Assembly: GCF_902686445.1 (NCBI RefSeq)
Contig: NC_062227.1
Location: forward strand, 31,178,777-31,242,776
Direction: 5' to 3'
From: Sciurus carolinensis
Lineage: Eukaryota > Chordata > Mammalia > Rodentia > Sciuridae
Length of the DNA stretch: 64,000 nucleotides
Each line of letters opens with the position of its first letter. Positions within the stretch are counted from its first letter, which is position 1. The position numbers and the translations under genes were made by a program. Shown piece after piece: positions 11,187 through 22,840 of the stretch. The notes beneath the pieces are model-generated. The model was not told the DNA's origin. It made no database searches and worked only from the letters and a program-made list of their open reading frames with translations.

Positions 11187-12227
11187 GTAGGTTGAAATTG
11201 TGGGAATATCTTCTGTCTTATGTCTCTTCAGATTTACTTTAGACTATGTTTCAAAACTTTTTGCACTATAACTTCATTGGAATAAGTATGTGCATGTTTC
11301 TATGTGTATGTATCATCTGTAGTCATGCACATTATAAATATATATATATTTAGTGTGTGTATATAGATGTTTTAGGATTTATGGCAGATAACACTATTTC
11401 ATGTAGATACTTTTTATAATTACAATCCATATTGCTGTGTTCCAAGCAGTTTTCAATGCTTATCTTTTAAAAAATTGTCCTAAAATATTAATATATAATT
11501 ATATGATGTTGGTACACATCACATCTGTTTAGATTTTAGTGCACCGTATCTAGTAAAACTGTACTTAGAGTCTTCATATTCAAGCAAGTAAAATATTTAT
11601 GCTCCCCCCTTCTTTAGTGAGATGAGGTCTTGCTGAGTTGCCCACCCAAGCCACAAACTTTTGATTCCTCATCTCCCAAATAGCTGGGATGACAAGTGCA
11701 TGCCATCAGGGCACACCTGCTATTTTCCAGCAGTGATATAATTATAATAGCACCATAAAGTCAAGTCTACCTGAATTTTTTTCACTGATGATGCTTGAGT
11801 CCTAGTAACCAGGTGATGTTATCCTAGAACTTCTGTTTCCCAGGCCTGGTTAAAATTCTGAGAAATGTGATCAAGGATGAGCTATAGGTAGGGTGAGTCA
11901 CCATGTGCTGCCCCCTAACACCTCCTACAGAAGAAGGTACTGATGTGTGTACTTGGCCATGAGCAGTAATCTCTCATCAATCTTAAAACATTACATATGG
12001 AGGTGTATGAGAAAATTCTTTGAGAAATACAAATTGCCGTATTAAAATGAGCCACTATAAGTTAACCCTTGTAGTTAAATATACTCTTTCAGACCACCGG
12101 GGTAACATGAATATGAAGAGGTTCTGTGTGGTTTAACTTAGAAATAATGAGAAAAGGGCATCACTGAGTATGGCACAAGATTACATCAGCACATGCTGGA
12201 AAAGTACTGTTGAATAAAATTATTTTG
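11187..12227. other. Unassigned DNA with a B1-like remnant
   Basis: Positions 11605-11722 hold a minus-strand B1-like remnant (gatgaggtcttgctgagttg, tagctgggatgacaagtgca). A short TA/GT-rich tract lies at 11335-11365. The rest is unrecognised. Confidence 0.55.
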
Positions 12228-12233
12228 TTATTT

Positions 12234-12967
12234 TGTTGGGGGCTGTGCCATGTGGGCTGTGCCGGGATAGCGCCTGGTAGCCAGCTGGAGGTTGCTTTGA
12301 TCACATTGGCAGTGAGGAGGTTAATTAACATAAGCACACCCAAGTGATTTATCATTGGCCGTATTCAATTAAGTCCATGCACACAATGCGTGCACAGGTG
12401 TTCCCGAGTGCTCCTGCTCAGGCCTGCTCGTTTTGACCTTTGCCGTGATAGGGCAGCTGGCTCCTCACCTGATATCAACTGGCGTGGTCCCGCCCTCCGC
12501 CTCCTGGAGGGAATATAAGCGGTCATTAGGCAGAAGGCAAAGAGCAGCAGCTAGCGGAGAGAAAAAGCAACAGTAAGCAGAAACAGCTAGCGGAGAGAAG
12601 AAGCAGCTAGAAGAAGTAGCTTCACAGGAAGCTAGCTAGAAGCACCTAGTTCACAGGATGTGGGATGCAACTCTAAGAAGCAATAGATCTCTGATAAGCA
12701 TAGAAGCCTCTCTTTCTCTAAAAACTTCCTGATAAGCAAAGTCTCTCTTTCTATAAGCAAAGCCTATCTTTCTCTCAAAGTTTCTCTTCCTCTAAGCAAA
12801 GTCTCTCTTCCTGATAAGCAAAGTTTCTCTTCCTCTAACCTCTAAGCAAAGCATCTCTTCTTCTCAAAGTCTCTCTTCCTCTATAAATTAGTGAATATAG
12901 GAAAAGTAGTTTATTTCCAGTCCGCCTCCGATAAATACCCACGCAATTGTTGCCATGGGCGGCGACA
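12234..12967 (+). mobile_element. Solo LTR, ERV2/ERVK-like, mosaic
   Basis: The 734-bp element begins TGTTGGG and ends GGCGACA, and is flanked by the 6-bp duplication TTATTT (12228-12233 and 12968-12973), a length typical of class II endogenous retroviruses. A TATA box (ATATAAG, 12513-12519) marks U3. No internal viral region or coding sequence is present, so this is a solo LTR left by LTR-LTR recombination. The U3 half matches the LTR at 16394-16805, whereas the R/U5 half matches the LTR at 53426-54021. Positions 12690-12890 contain an expanded pyrimidine-rich tandem repeat built on AAGCAAAGTCTCTCTTCCT. Confidence 0.92.
12513..12519 (+). promoter_or_regulatory. LTR TATA box
   Basis: ATATAAG follows a GC-rich stretch (ccgcctcctggaggga), the layout of a retroviral U3 promoter. 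The same motif and context occur at 16678-16685 in the related LTR. Confidence 0.7.
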
Positions 12968-12973
12968 TTATTT

Positions 12974-13544
12974 AACTGTCAGAAAGTTTGAATATGCTAT
13001 GGATATGCATGTACATCAAATCTTCATTGCATTCTTGCTTCTTGAAAATACATGACTTTTGCATTTAGTGTTAACAGATGTTTATCATTTGCATGTTATG
13101 TGTAGGCATTGTGGAAGCTACTCACCTCATTTGTAATTTGTCCTCAGGCTTTTAGATCTATTTTTGATGCTTTTGAAACCTTCAGTTTTGTATATCATAT
13201 TGTACCTGATGAATACCTTTATGGAGTAAGTTAGTAGTAGATGAAACTATAGTTAATATGCTTCTTCATAAGCTGCTTTCAGTTATCATAGTATTACAAA
13301 ACCCTTGAACCAGGTATCCATCCAGGATCTTAGATCTGCAGCTCATGGCCTGTGCTTGAGAACAGGACTTTTGAAATATTGCATTATTACATTCACTTAC
13401 ACTTGTGGTCTGAAAAAGTAAATCTAGTCCCAAGGTGCCTAATTTAAAATGCCTCGTGTTTAACATTACAGTGGAAAGTTTTGAAATCACTTTCATACAT
13501 GTGTTTTCATTTATTTCTTCACCACTAGTATGAAAAAGGAGACA
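12974..13544. other. Unassigned DNA
   Basis: I see no confident gene or repeat. A 76-codon minus-strand frame at 13266-13496 is unrecognised. Confidence 0.45.
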
Positions 13545-13680
13545 GGTAGTTCTACTCTTACTATTAAGATGAAGAAAATGTGTATTTGGAGATAAGTGGA
13601 CTTACTGGGGTCACTCAGCTAATAATCTGTGGGTCCCAGCTCCGTCCCAAGCATTCTGACTCCTACCCCAGGGTTTCTTT
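13545..13680 (-). repeat. MIR fragment, antisense
   Basis: The order of ctattaagatgaagaaaatg, acttactggggtcactcagct and cattctgactcctacccc follows the reverse complement of MIR. Confidence 0.7.
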
Positions 13681-14448
13681 CACTGTGGTCTCATGGTTTT
13701 TCAGCCAGCAAAAATTCTGGCCAGTTATACTATTGTGTAGTTTAAGCTTCTGACCTCCCATTTATTAGAATTGAGTCATTGCCCAATCTACTGTGTAAAC
13801 AATGAACTATTTCTCATGATGCTGATTCACATAGTTAAGTAATTATATAAATAACACACTAGTAAATATGGAAACCTGACAAGTTTGCTGTTTTCACAAT
13901 AGATTGAATTAGATGGTGGTTTGGATCATTTTCTTCCTTCAGCTAGATTTCATCAATATTGTAATTTGTTTTTCAATTCACCAAAGGATGATTAGGTAGT
14001 CAGATGACCTGACTGATTAAATATTCTCCACTCATATTTTCTGAGTCATTTGAAAACATTTACACACCAACAGATTCTGTCCAGACAACCTCTCTCCAGG
14101 CACAGCAACATTGTTTTGTGATATTTTATGAAGTTCTACGTGGACAGATTCAGCAGATCCCCCTTTGCAGCACAGCCTAATGTTTCACCACCTTTATACT
14201 AAAAGTTCTTTTTGCAGCACAGGAGGTCATTGCATCTTGACTCTTTAGTCTAAACATTGAAATAGATATCATAACTGTATTTATACTGTGCAATAAAAAT
14301 GTTTGAAATTTAAGAGTCCACACATCCTGTGTGTTTTGCCATGTATTGCTGACAGCATAGCAGCTTAAAGAAGTTTTCAGATATTGAACTGCTTTCCTAA
14401 GCAGTGTCTTAAATGCACAAATTTCAGTGTTCTCATGAAACAACTGTA
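13681..14448. other. Unassigned DNA left of duplication copy A
   Basis: Unrecognised single-copy-like sequence. It has no counterpart beside copy B, so the duplication boundary lies at about 14449. Confidence 0.5.
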
Positions 14449-14790
14449 AGGAAATTCTAAACTATGCTACAACATAGGTGAATCCTGAGGGCATTATGCA
14501 AAGCAAAACAAGCCAAATACTTGTGATTCCAATCATATGAGGTATTTCAGATAGAATCATAGAGAAAATGGAACGAATGGCGATTGCTGGGGAATGGGTG
14601 AGATGGGAATGGGGAGTTCACATTTAGCGGGCATAGAGCTACAGTTTTACAAGACAGAGAGATGGATGGTGGTGATGATTCCTGATACATCAGGAATGTT
14701 TGTAACGACACTGAACTGTATGCTTAAAAATGGTTAAGATGGTAAATGATAAGTTACATGTATTTTGGCACAAAAAGAAAATACTGGAAT
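14449..14790 (+). repeat. Ancient L1 3' end (copy A)
   Basis: Phrases such as attatgcaaagcaaaacaag, gagatggatggtggtgatga and cactgaactgtatgcttaaa are the 3' end of an old mammalian L1 in sense orientation. The copy begins abruptly at the duplication boundary. Confidence 0.85.
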
Positions 14791-15074
14791 AAGTAAAGTT
14801 GTGCTGCCACTAAATCCCTCAAGGTTTACTAAAGAGACCAGGATAGGATATAATATCCAGAACATTCTAGAACCAGAATCTCAGATGAAAGAAGAGAAAA
14901 AGAAAGTGATACTCTGAAACCAATTTGAACATGCTAAATAACTTCCTGTACTAAATAATTAACCCTAGAGTTACATGGCAAAAAATATTTAGCCCACCAT
15001 GCCTTTACAAGCCGATTTCTAAAAAAGATTAATCCTGTTGATAGATTAATAATTTGAAAGGATTGCTCTCTGGA

Positions 15075-15352
15075 TGGTAACTGTAGGCAGGGTAGGGTGT
15101 GGCTGGAGAATTAGGTCCCTGGGAGATGCCTGTAGAGGTTGTATTTTGTGCCACTCTGCTTCCTGGCTGCCATGAGCTAAGGCACTTTTCTCTGCTACAC
15201 CTTCTCCCATAATGTGCCACCTCACCCTGAGTCCAGAGCATGGAGTCAGCAGACCAGGGACTGAAACCTCTGAAACCAGGAGTCAAAATAAACTTTTCCT
15301 CCTCTAAGGTGTTCTTGTCAGGTATTTTGGTCACCATGATGAACAGCTAGTG
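15075..15352 (+). repeat. MaLR-like LTR fragment (copy A)
   Basis: The stretch from gtaactgtaggcagggtagg to about 15352 contains the polyadenylation-region phrase aaaataaacttttcctcctc and ttggtcaccatgatgaacag. It is the 3' two-thirds of a MaLR-like LTR also represented at 48.1 and 57.6 kb. Confidence 0.75.
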
Positions 15353-15989
15353 AACACATTTCCCCACCATTTACATGAATTGTCCACTCACATGGGGTGT
15401 AGGAGGGGCCCACAATACCTGAACCATCTTCTCCCTTGACTGTGTAGTTCATGCTAACTTACAGGATGACACTGAAGGGAAGGAAACGTCACCTTACAAA
15501 CTCCATTCTGACTCTGTCCTCACATCACTGCCTCTCCTCTCTGATGAGCTCTCTACTGCAGATAGTACCTGAATAGAAAGAACTCATCTTCCCTGTTCAC
15601 TTAGGGACCTAAGATTAACCCTCCACAACTCACAATTAACTGATCATTTGATGTGAAGCCAAAGCACCATAAAGGGGAAGGGCCCCATGTAATAGTGGAT
15701 TCTCTCCCACCCAGTGAGGGAAGACTCATTTACAGATGAAGCCCAAGCCAACACCAAGTGGCCACATGACTCAGCAATGAATGCAAAGAAACACCCCATA
15801 GGTTGTGCTTGCCCACCACCATCAAAGCACACCTGAAAGAAAAATGTTAAAATTCAGTTATTAGTTCATCTGTATTAGCCAGTCTTGCCACCCAGTAGGA
15901 TACAACACACAACTAGCTTGGAACCTGCATAACCTTCACAATTTAAACTTGTTATTGGAAGATATATCAGCTGGGTCACCCCCACTGGA
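15353..15989. other. Unassigned DNA shared by copies A and B
   Basis: I recognise no gene or repeat family. It matches 38713-39349 nearly base for base, which is the best evidence that the block was duplicated as a unit. Confidence 0.7.
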
Positions 15990-16393
15990 TAAAGTACAAT
16001 TTATTATTTTTATGTGCAGAAACCAAACAGCATATATTTAATCCAGTTTAGTGTCGAGTTATTTAGCATTTGCCTTTCCCAACTTGGCAATGCGAGCCAT
16101 GGATTTTGGACCCAGGACTTTGCCTCCCCCGTGGTGAAGGCTCTCATCACAACTGTCATTGGAGTTGGTTCTGATAGCCTCCACCAGCTTAGCCAGAGCT
16201 CCTTTGACTTCTGAGTTAACCTGTGTGAAGGCAACAGGGGTGCATGTCTCCTGTGAACCAGCCTTCCCAGCCTGGCCTTCCCCTTGATGAGGCAGTAAGG
16301 GTCTCCCATCTTGTGACACAGGGCAGGCAGGACAACCTGCTCCATGGGATTCAGGTCATGTGCAATTACCACCAGCTGAGTCTTCTTGTTCTC

Positions 16394-16805
16394 TGTTGGG
16401 GGCTATGCCATGCAGACTATGCCAAGATGGCACCTGGCAGCCAGCCAGAAGTTGTTTTGATCACATCTGCAGTGAGGAAGTCGGTTAACATAAACACACC
16501 CAGGTGCTTTATCCTTGCCGGTATTCAAATAAGTCCATGCACACAACACGTGCACATGTGTTCCCCAGTGCTCCTGCTCGTGCCTGCTTGTTTTGACCTT
16601 TACCGTGATTGGACAGCTAGCTCCTCGCCTGATCTTCACTTAACTAGCGTTGGCCCTACCATCCGCCTCCTGGAGGGAATATAAGCCGGCTCTCCGAGAG
16701 CGCCGGTGTTCCCGGATTTCTGAATCATCAATAAACCGTTTCGAATTCAGGAGTCTCGCTACTCGTTTTTCTCCCGTGCCAAATTGACTCCGCTGGACAG
16801 CGTCA
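16394..16805 (+). mobile_element. Solo LTR, ERV2/ERVK-like, in RPL7A pseudogene
   Basis: The 412-bp element begins TGTTGGG and ends AGCGTCA, flanked by the 6-bp duplication GTTCTC (16388-16393 and 16806-16811). It has a TATA box at 16678-16685 and AATAAA at 16730-16735. Copy B of the segmental duplication has the uninterrupted pseudogene at the same point (about 39706-39712, tattctccaccaag), a natural empty site confirming insertion after duplication. Its U3 matches the LTR at 12234-12967. It lacks any viral gene. Confidence 0.96.
16730..16735 (+). terminator. LTR polyadenylation signal
   Basis: AATAAA lies 45 bases downstream of the TATA box end and within the expected R region of the solo LTR. 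Confidence 0.7.
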
Positions 16806-17296
16806 GTTCTCCACCAAGATGGTGACAGTATTGATCCCTGCTCAAAGGACCTATGGGGTCTACGTGGGAACATCCTTTTTGCCAGCAGCCTTCTTAACCC
16901 AGACCGACAGCCTCTGCTGCTGTTTCTGCCCATCTCTGGTCTGTACATGTTGGCAAGATTAAGCAGCTGGGTAACTTTGTTGGTTCAAGACCTGGTTGAA
17001 CTGGTTAGTTGCAGGAGGCATTTTAAGCCACTTAAAGAGAATATCCCTTTGTCCCTGCAGCCAGATGTAGCAGGGCCATTTTACAAAGCGGGTAAGGTCC
17101 CTTTTGGGTTAAACATCTTGTCCAGTGCTGAAGTTCTATGCCTCTTCTTGAACAGCGGATTCACTACCTTCTCTGCTTCCTGCTTTTTGACCACAGTGGG
17201 GTCCAGAACTACCTTCTTCCCCTTGACCTTTGTTTTCACGGGGCTGGAGGAGAGAGAAAGGAGAAAGAATGTTGGGTAATAAGTAAGTGGCCTCTG

Positions 17297-17830
17297 ATCA
17301 CTTTTTTTTTTTTTTATTGGCACCTTATATATAACAGTGAAATTCCTCATCACCTACATGTTACGTGTACGTTCACACAACATCATAATTGGGTCAGTGT
17401 TGTTCCTAGTTCCTCCTCTTGCCCTCCCTGCCCTCCCCCTGGTGTCCTTCCTCTACTCCACTGGTCTCCCCTCTATTTTCATGACATTTCATCTCCCTTA
17501 CCCTCCCATTTTTCCTCTATAGCTTCCACAATTGAGAGGAAACATGACCTTTCATTTTCTGACTCTGACTTCTTCTGCTCAACATAATCTTCTGAAGTTC
17601 TACCCATTTCCTGGAAATGCCATAATTTCATTCTTCATGGCTGAATAAAATTCTATTGTGTATATACACACCATATTTTCTTTAACCATTCATCTGTTGA
17701 ACACTGAGACTGGTTCCATAACTTGGCTATTGTGTATTGTGGTGCTATAAATGTGGGTCTGCCCATACTGCTATAATTTTAATTCTCTAGGAGAAATAAT
17801 GAGAAGTGGGTGGGTCATACTGGTTTTTTA
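17297..17830 (-). repeat. Older rodent L1 3' fragment (copy A)
   Basis: A poly-T run (17302-17316) is followed by a reverse-complement L1 3' UTR and ORF2 end (gccataatttcattcttcatg, ctgttgaacactgag, ttccataacttggctattg). The duplicated block ends inside this element at 17728; only copy A continues further. Confidence 0.8.
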
Positions 17831-18534
17831 AACTCTCAAATTCAGTTTATTACTACAATGATAATGTTAGATGTAATTATGATATTAATATTAGATTGAT
17901 ATATTGAGCTAATTATGTATTTTATATTATTCTGTATGTGTTGTAGCACTATGGATCTCATGTGGTGAACTTAGGTTTGTAAGCCATCTCAATGATAGTT
18001 AGCCCAGAAGCCTTGGCAAGGATCCTGCAGTCATGTAAATGAGCACAGCCCAGGGATGTGGCCAGCTCTTACTATCACCTGGGCATGACTGTATCCCACA
18101 TGGTGGGCCTTTCTGCATTTTGTTCTCCTGTCAGCTAGGGGAGGATGTGATAGCCGATGGCCTCAATGAGTCAGTGATTCCCATCTCCTGGAATCTGTGT
18201 CACCTTTGTGTAATTTCCACCCTCACTTTACCAAGGTGGCCGGTGTGACACTATAAATAACCTATGGTAGAAGCAAGTATGTCATTCCAGATCAGGTTAT
18301 AAAGGATACTGTTACCCACCCCCATGCCCTGCAGTTGGGTCATTAGCTCTGGGTGGAGCCACTTCCAATGTCTTTAGGACACTCAGAAAACACTGTGGAG
18401 AGGCCAGTGGGCAGTGGAGGGCTGCCCACATTACTGGCGGGAGCGCTCAGTTAACTGTAGCACTATCAAAGACCTTGGGGCAGAATCAGCCAGCTCAGCC
18501 ACCCCTGATTCCTGACCCTTAGAACCCTTGTGAA
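17831..18534. other. Unassigned DNA
   Basis: I see no gene or confident repeat. The 69-codon frame at 18039-18248 is unrecognised. Confidence 0.5.
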
Positions 18535-18925
18535 AGAATATGTTGGTTGCTTGTGGTTTGCATCTGGAATGTCCTCAAAGTCTCTTGTGTTAAAGGCTTG
18601 TTCCCAGGTCAGCAATGTTCAGAGGTGGAGCTTTGGGAAAGTGATTGAATCATGAGGGCTCTGATCTCATCCTTCCTCAGCAGGAAGAACTACTGGGAGA
18701 TGCTGGGACTTGCTGGGGGACGTAGGTCACTGGGTGAGCCTTGGAAGGTGTTTCTTGTCTCCTGCTCCTTCCTCTCTCTTTCTGCTTCCTGACAGCCTTG
18801 AGCTCAGCAACTTTCCTCTTCCATGTCCTTGTGTGATGTTTCTGCTTTGGAGCCAGCTGACTGAAACCTTGTTCTAAGCAGCTAAATTTGGGGGTAAATT
18901 AGCAATAGATAACTAATACAGAGTG
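18535..18925 (+). repeat. MaLR-like LTR, degenerate
   Basis: The phrases tttgcatctggaatgtcctc, tcagaggtggagctttggg and a 3' end with gccagctgactgaaacct and ataactaatacag follow the layout of MaLR-type LTRs found elsewhere in the window. Confidence 0.6.
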
Positions 18926-18959
18926 ATGTTCATTTGTGAAAAGCTCTGCCCTTCCCTTC

Positions 18960-19205
18960 CTCTGCTCCCTCCACTCTGTCTAGGTCACTTTGAGAACTCT
19001 CAGGCACAGTTCATAACCAAAAATGTGGCCTTCCCCTGTCACCAGGCTCTTTCTCTACTAGTACAGAGCTTGCCCCCTTGGTAAATGCTCAATAAGTGTT
19101 TGCCTAGTAGATCTGGGTATTTTTGGTTTTTCCCCAGAGCCTGAAAAATCATTCTTTGCTCATAGTGAGCACTCAGTAGATATTTGTTGATCAAGTAAAC
19201 AAACT
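18960..19205 (+). repeat. L2/MIR-type 3' ends
   Basis: Two nearby copies of the common L2/MIR tail occur: gtaaatgctcaataagtgtt (about 19081-19100) and gtgagcactcagtagatatttgttga (about 19166-19191). They are ancient and diverged. Confidence 0.6.
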
Positions 19206-21247
19206 TTTATTGCCAGTTCAAAATTATCACCCATCCCTTTGATAGTCACATTGATCAAACATTCTTCATCTGATCATCTGAGCATTAAAGTACTTTAAAA
19301 TATACAGTACTTGTCATATAAGTGACTATTTATAGGTAATTAAAATCAAAATGACTATAGTTAGGATTCCACAATGAGGAGAATTCTCTTTCGTCTTTTC
19401 CAGGAAAATATACAAATTTTAATATACTTTATAGGGCAGTCACCTAAGAGAAGGTTGTCCAAATTACGATCATCAAGAAAGCTCTGGCTTCTGTCCTTTT
19501 GAGGGTAGTACAGGGGAGAACACAAGAGTGGCATTTCTAAAACCTGTCACTGTGAGTTTACACTGATGGTCGTGCCTGTGTGTGTGGTGACAACAAGCAT
19601 GGAAAGGGTCCAGTCAACTCGCTTCATTGTCCACTGCCTGCCTGCTCTGTGCCAGATGCCATGACAGGTGCTGAGGTACAGAGGATCAGATACCATGACA
19701 GCTTCCACAGATACACACTAAGCCCACTGCTGCCAGGCCCTGTGCTGCTATTTGCAGAGCTCACTATGCAGTGGGAGAAATAGACATGGACACTACCATC
19801 CTGAGGTAACTGCCATTTGAGTAAGGAGCCTCTTCTGTGGGACACCAAACAGTGAAGTGGGTGATGGAGCACCTGAACTGTTGGTTTCCTATTGTGTAAG
19901 TGAGGTCTGAGGATGGCAAGTTTTGGACTCTGGTTGTCTTTAAGACCCCCAGGCAGACTTCCCCCGCAGCAGGATGGGTGAGCCTTGGAGGAGATGATCG
20001 GGTTCCCATCATGGTATCAGCGTATGGAAGAGGCTGAGCATGTGTATGGGAAGCGGGAGTTGGAGGAGCAGAGGACCGACACTCCTATGGGACACCTGAA
20101 TTTAAGCAAGAGGAAAGGGTTTTCAAAGGGCCTGAGAAGAAGTGGGCAAGCAGTTTTTAAATGAGAATTAGAAAACAAATTGAGTGGTCTTTTTCAATAA
20201 AGTTGGTTTGGACACCAGTGCCCAGGGAAGTCCACTGTAGCTACGATTTGGCCTTGGGGAGAAGTTTCTGCTGAGTAGCTGAAGCCTCCAGCAAATAAGA
20301 AGGAAGGGAGGTGAGGAAATGGAGAGGGACAGTGTATACAGCAGGTGTATTTAGCCAGACGGTGAGGGAAAGAGAGGGACATCCTACTAAAAGAATATTA
20401 TCTATTGATCAATCTGCTAGAGGGTTTGCAGAAAGGGGGAGGATGAAAGTAAATTTGAGAGAAAGGATGATCGATAGAGCTTTGTGCCTTAGGAAGTGTA
20501 AGGGGATGGAATCCAGGTCACAAAGTAATAATTACCCTGGGGGGATACCAGGAAATGCAAATGCTATAGATTCTGGGAAAAAACAATCACACCTGTGTGT
20601 TCCTAGCCACCATCTTTGGCACCAACAGAAATCAGGAGCCAGCAATGTAGTGATCTCATGGAGGATTAGAAGGCTGATGCCAGAGTGGGGTTCATCTAGG
20701 GGCAGGGTCTTTTCTCTCACTCTCTTCTCGCTATCCACTCTCCTCCCTGACTCCAACCCTGAGTTTCCTCCCAGGTAAAGGACAAACTGCAAATGACAGC
20801 TTCCTGTGCCAGAAAAAACCTGCTTCCTGTGTGCACCCATGGGTGGGTGTGTATATTTTAGCTTCCTAGGGACCAGAACTGTGAAGAAAGATAGACTGGG
20901 CCATGTACTCTCTTCTTCCCAGACTCACCTGCTGGTGGGAGTCAGGGAGGAGGAGGAGAGGAAGACAGACAACCTCTTCCTAGCTGCTGGATTTTTTCAG
21001 AATGGTAAGGTTTCATATGCATTATACCTAGGCACAAATGAGGATAGGAGATAACATTTCCCCTGATACAGTCATGAAAATTTTGTGGTAAGCCAATGGG
21101 AAATTGAGGGGTTGGTGGCTATTTGTGTAATCGGTAGTAGAACATCTACTGAGTATAAGCTACAAGTTTAGATCACTAAAGGATTTAAAACTTCAACTAG
21201 AAAAGAGGAATAAATACAAGAGAACTATCTTATAACATGGTAACTAT
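19206..21247. other. Unassigned DNA with weak ancient-repeat traces
   Basis: A stretch at 19635-19800 (ctctgtgccagatgccatg, gctcactatgcagtgggag) resembles an L2/MIR-class repeat. The rest is not recognised. Overlapping frames of 155 and 102 codons at 20311-20840 have no identifiable domain and overlap each other on opposite strands, so I do not call a gene. Confidence 0.45.
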
Positions 21248-21796
21248 ACTACAGCCCCTCTTATCCCTTGGTGATATGTTCCAAGATGCCCCAAAATGTC
21301 CCATGCTTTCCTGTGAAACTGAAGTTAGTACCGAACCCTATATGTACTATGTTTCTTCCTATGCAAATAACCCCATGATAAAGTTCAATTCACAAATTAG
21401 GCAGAGTAAGAGAGTAACAGTAACTAATAATAAAGTAGGACAATTACAACAATATATTGTAATAGAATAGCATCACTGTTAATGTGTTTGGGTTCCATTA
21501 TTAAGTAAACTAAGTAATGAACACAGGCATGATGTTGATCTGATAACAGATGGCTACTAGGTGATTAGTGGCAGGTAGTATATACAGTGTAGGTACACTG
21601 GATAAAGAGCTAAATAATATCCTGGGTGGGACAGAGGGAACATCAAGAGATTTCATCATCCTACTCACAATGGTGTGCAATTTAAAATTGATGCATTGCT
21701 TCTGGAATTTTCTATTTAATAGTTTTGGACCACTATTGTCCAAAGGTAACTGAAACTGCAGAAAGTGAAACCACCTATAAGGGGGAGCTACTTTAG
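21248..21796. mobile_element. Non-autonomous Tigger-type DNA transposon
   Basis: The left terminus (tacagcccctcttatccc) and right terminus (ctataagggggagctac) are inverted repeats. The interior includes agtaccgaaccctatatgta, gcagagtaagagagtaacag and gtaactgaaactgcagaaag, matching the element at 6.65 kb at both ends. It is longer than that copy and contains no transposase frame. Confidence 0.82.
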
Positions 21797-21956
21797 TTAA
21801 TAACTTATACTTGAAACTGCTGAAAGAGTGAACTTTGAATGTTCTTACCACAAAAAAATAGTATGTGAGGTGATGCATGTGTAATAAACAGCTTCATTCA
21901 GCCATTCAACAGTGGATACATATTTAAAAACAGCATGTTGTTCACCACGAGTGTAC

Positions 21957-22031
21957 ACTTTCTTCCTTTCTTTCCTTCTTTCCTTTCCTTTTCTTTTCTT
22001 TTTCTTTTTTTTTCTTTCTTTCCTTCCTTTC
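21957..22031. repeat. (CTTT)n-rich pyrimidine tract
   Basis: A 75-bp run of CTTT/CCTT units is the expanded tail of the minus-strand SINE that follows it. Confidence 0.9.
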
Positions 22032-22032
22032 A

Positions 22033-22222
22033 TTTATTTTGGTGGCCAGCAATTGAACTCAGGAGCACTAGACCATTGAGCTACATCCCCAACCCTACTT
22101 TGTATTTTTTGTTCAGAGACAGGGTCTCACTGAGTTGATTAGCACCTCACTTTGAACTCACGATCCTCTTACCTCAGCCTCCCCAGCCCCTGGGATTATA
22201 GGTGCACACCACTGCACCTGGC
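22033..22222 (-). repeat. ID/B1 composite SINE
   Basis: The ID part (attgaactcaggagcactag, ctacatccccaaccc) and B1-like part (agagacagggtctcactgag, cctcagcctccccagcccc, ggtgcacaccactgcacct) are in reverse orientation. Confidence 0.92.
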
Positions 22223-22284
22223 CACAATTTTTATCAATTTAAATAATTAGAATAATAACCAAAAAATACAAAACAATAAGACCA

Positions 22285-22378
22285 GAGATGAGTTTCCTCT
22301 GTGCCTGGCACTGTACTGAACACTTAACACATACAGCTGTCTCTCATCCTTACAAATCAGGATCACTGCGACTCAGCA
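22285..22378 (-). repeat. MIR fragment, antisense
   Basis: The phrase ctgtgcctggcactgtactg followed by aacacttaacacatac matches the reverse complement of the MIR tail. Confidence 0.6.
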
Positions 22379-22675
22379 GCTCTGTTCCCTGGTGAAGTGA
22401 GCCAAGACCGTCCTGTATCTTCACATCAGGCCCATGACAGCGAAGGCTGCATGTTGCTGATGAGGGACCATCAAAGTGCTGTTGAGCACCATGGAATACC
22501 CAGCAGACTGAAAGTGCTACACTTGTAGTGGTCCAATTCTGCATGATTGTGAGTTCAGAAGCTCAGGTTTAGCAGTGAAGACAGCAGAATGCTAGACTGC
22601 AGTTTTTCTAGCAGAAGCAAGGAAGTTTAAAGTATTTGGCAGAGGGGACGTGTGAAGATCCTTAGGACAGTAGAT

Positions 22676-22830
22676 CCAATCCTGGCTGTGTGTCAGAATC
22701 CCTGGGGAACGTTCCAAATGCAGAAATGCCTGGATCCAGAGCTTCTATTTAATTAGCCTAAGGGGGAGCTGGGATCTATCTGGCTTCTAAAGCTTCCCAG
22801 GTGGTTGGAATAAGCAGTCAGGACTGAGCA
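22676..22830. mobile_element. MER5/Charlie-like DNA transposon fragment
   Basis: The phrases tgtgtgtcagaatccctggg, cctggatccagagcttctat and aaagcttcccaggtggttgg follow the near-palindromic MER5-type hAT element. Confidence 0.72.
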
Positions 22831-22840
22831 CCTGCTCAAA

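Larger units (their letters stand above)
15990..17245 (-). pseudogene. RPL7A: RPL7A processed pseudogene (copy A), split by LTR
   Basis: On the minus strand fragments of ribosomal protein L7a appear in order: KGKKVV and VVKKQEAEKVVNPLF near the N terminus (about 17170-17245), a middle part, then after the [46 protein letters not shown] and [16 protein letters not shown]. No introns are present, so this is a retrocopy of the large-subunit protein mRNA. There are several frame shifts, and a stop after residues NAK removes the last few codons (16059-16061). The 3' UTR with aaataataaattgtac continues to about 15990. The solo LTR at 16394-16805 separates the two halves. It is non-functional. Confidence 0.95.
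14449..17728 (+). repeat. Segmental duplication, copy A
   Basis: This block is repeated in direct orientation at 37794-44248. In order, both copies contain the 3' end of an ancient L1, a MaLR-like LTR fragment, about 700 bp of otherwise unassigned DNA, a minus-strand RPL7A processed pseudogene and an older L1 fragment. Over the first 350 bases the copies differ at about one base in twenty by eye. Copy A alone contains the solo LTR at 16394-16805. Because co-linearity runs through unrelated repeats and unique DNA, independent insertion is excluded as an explanation. Confidence 0.95.

Noticed and set aside
17138..17587. 149-codon plus-strand frame
   Set aside because: It runs antisense through the RPL7A pseudogene and an old L1, so it is a shadow of those elements.
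20311..20840. 155- and 102-codon frames on opposite strands
   Set aside because: They overlap antisense to each other and neither shows a domain or known sequence.
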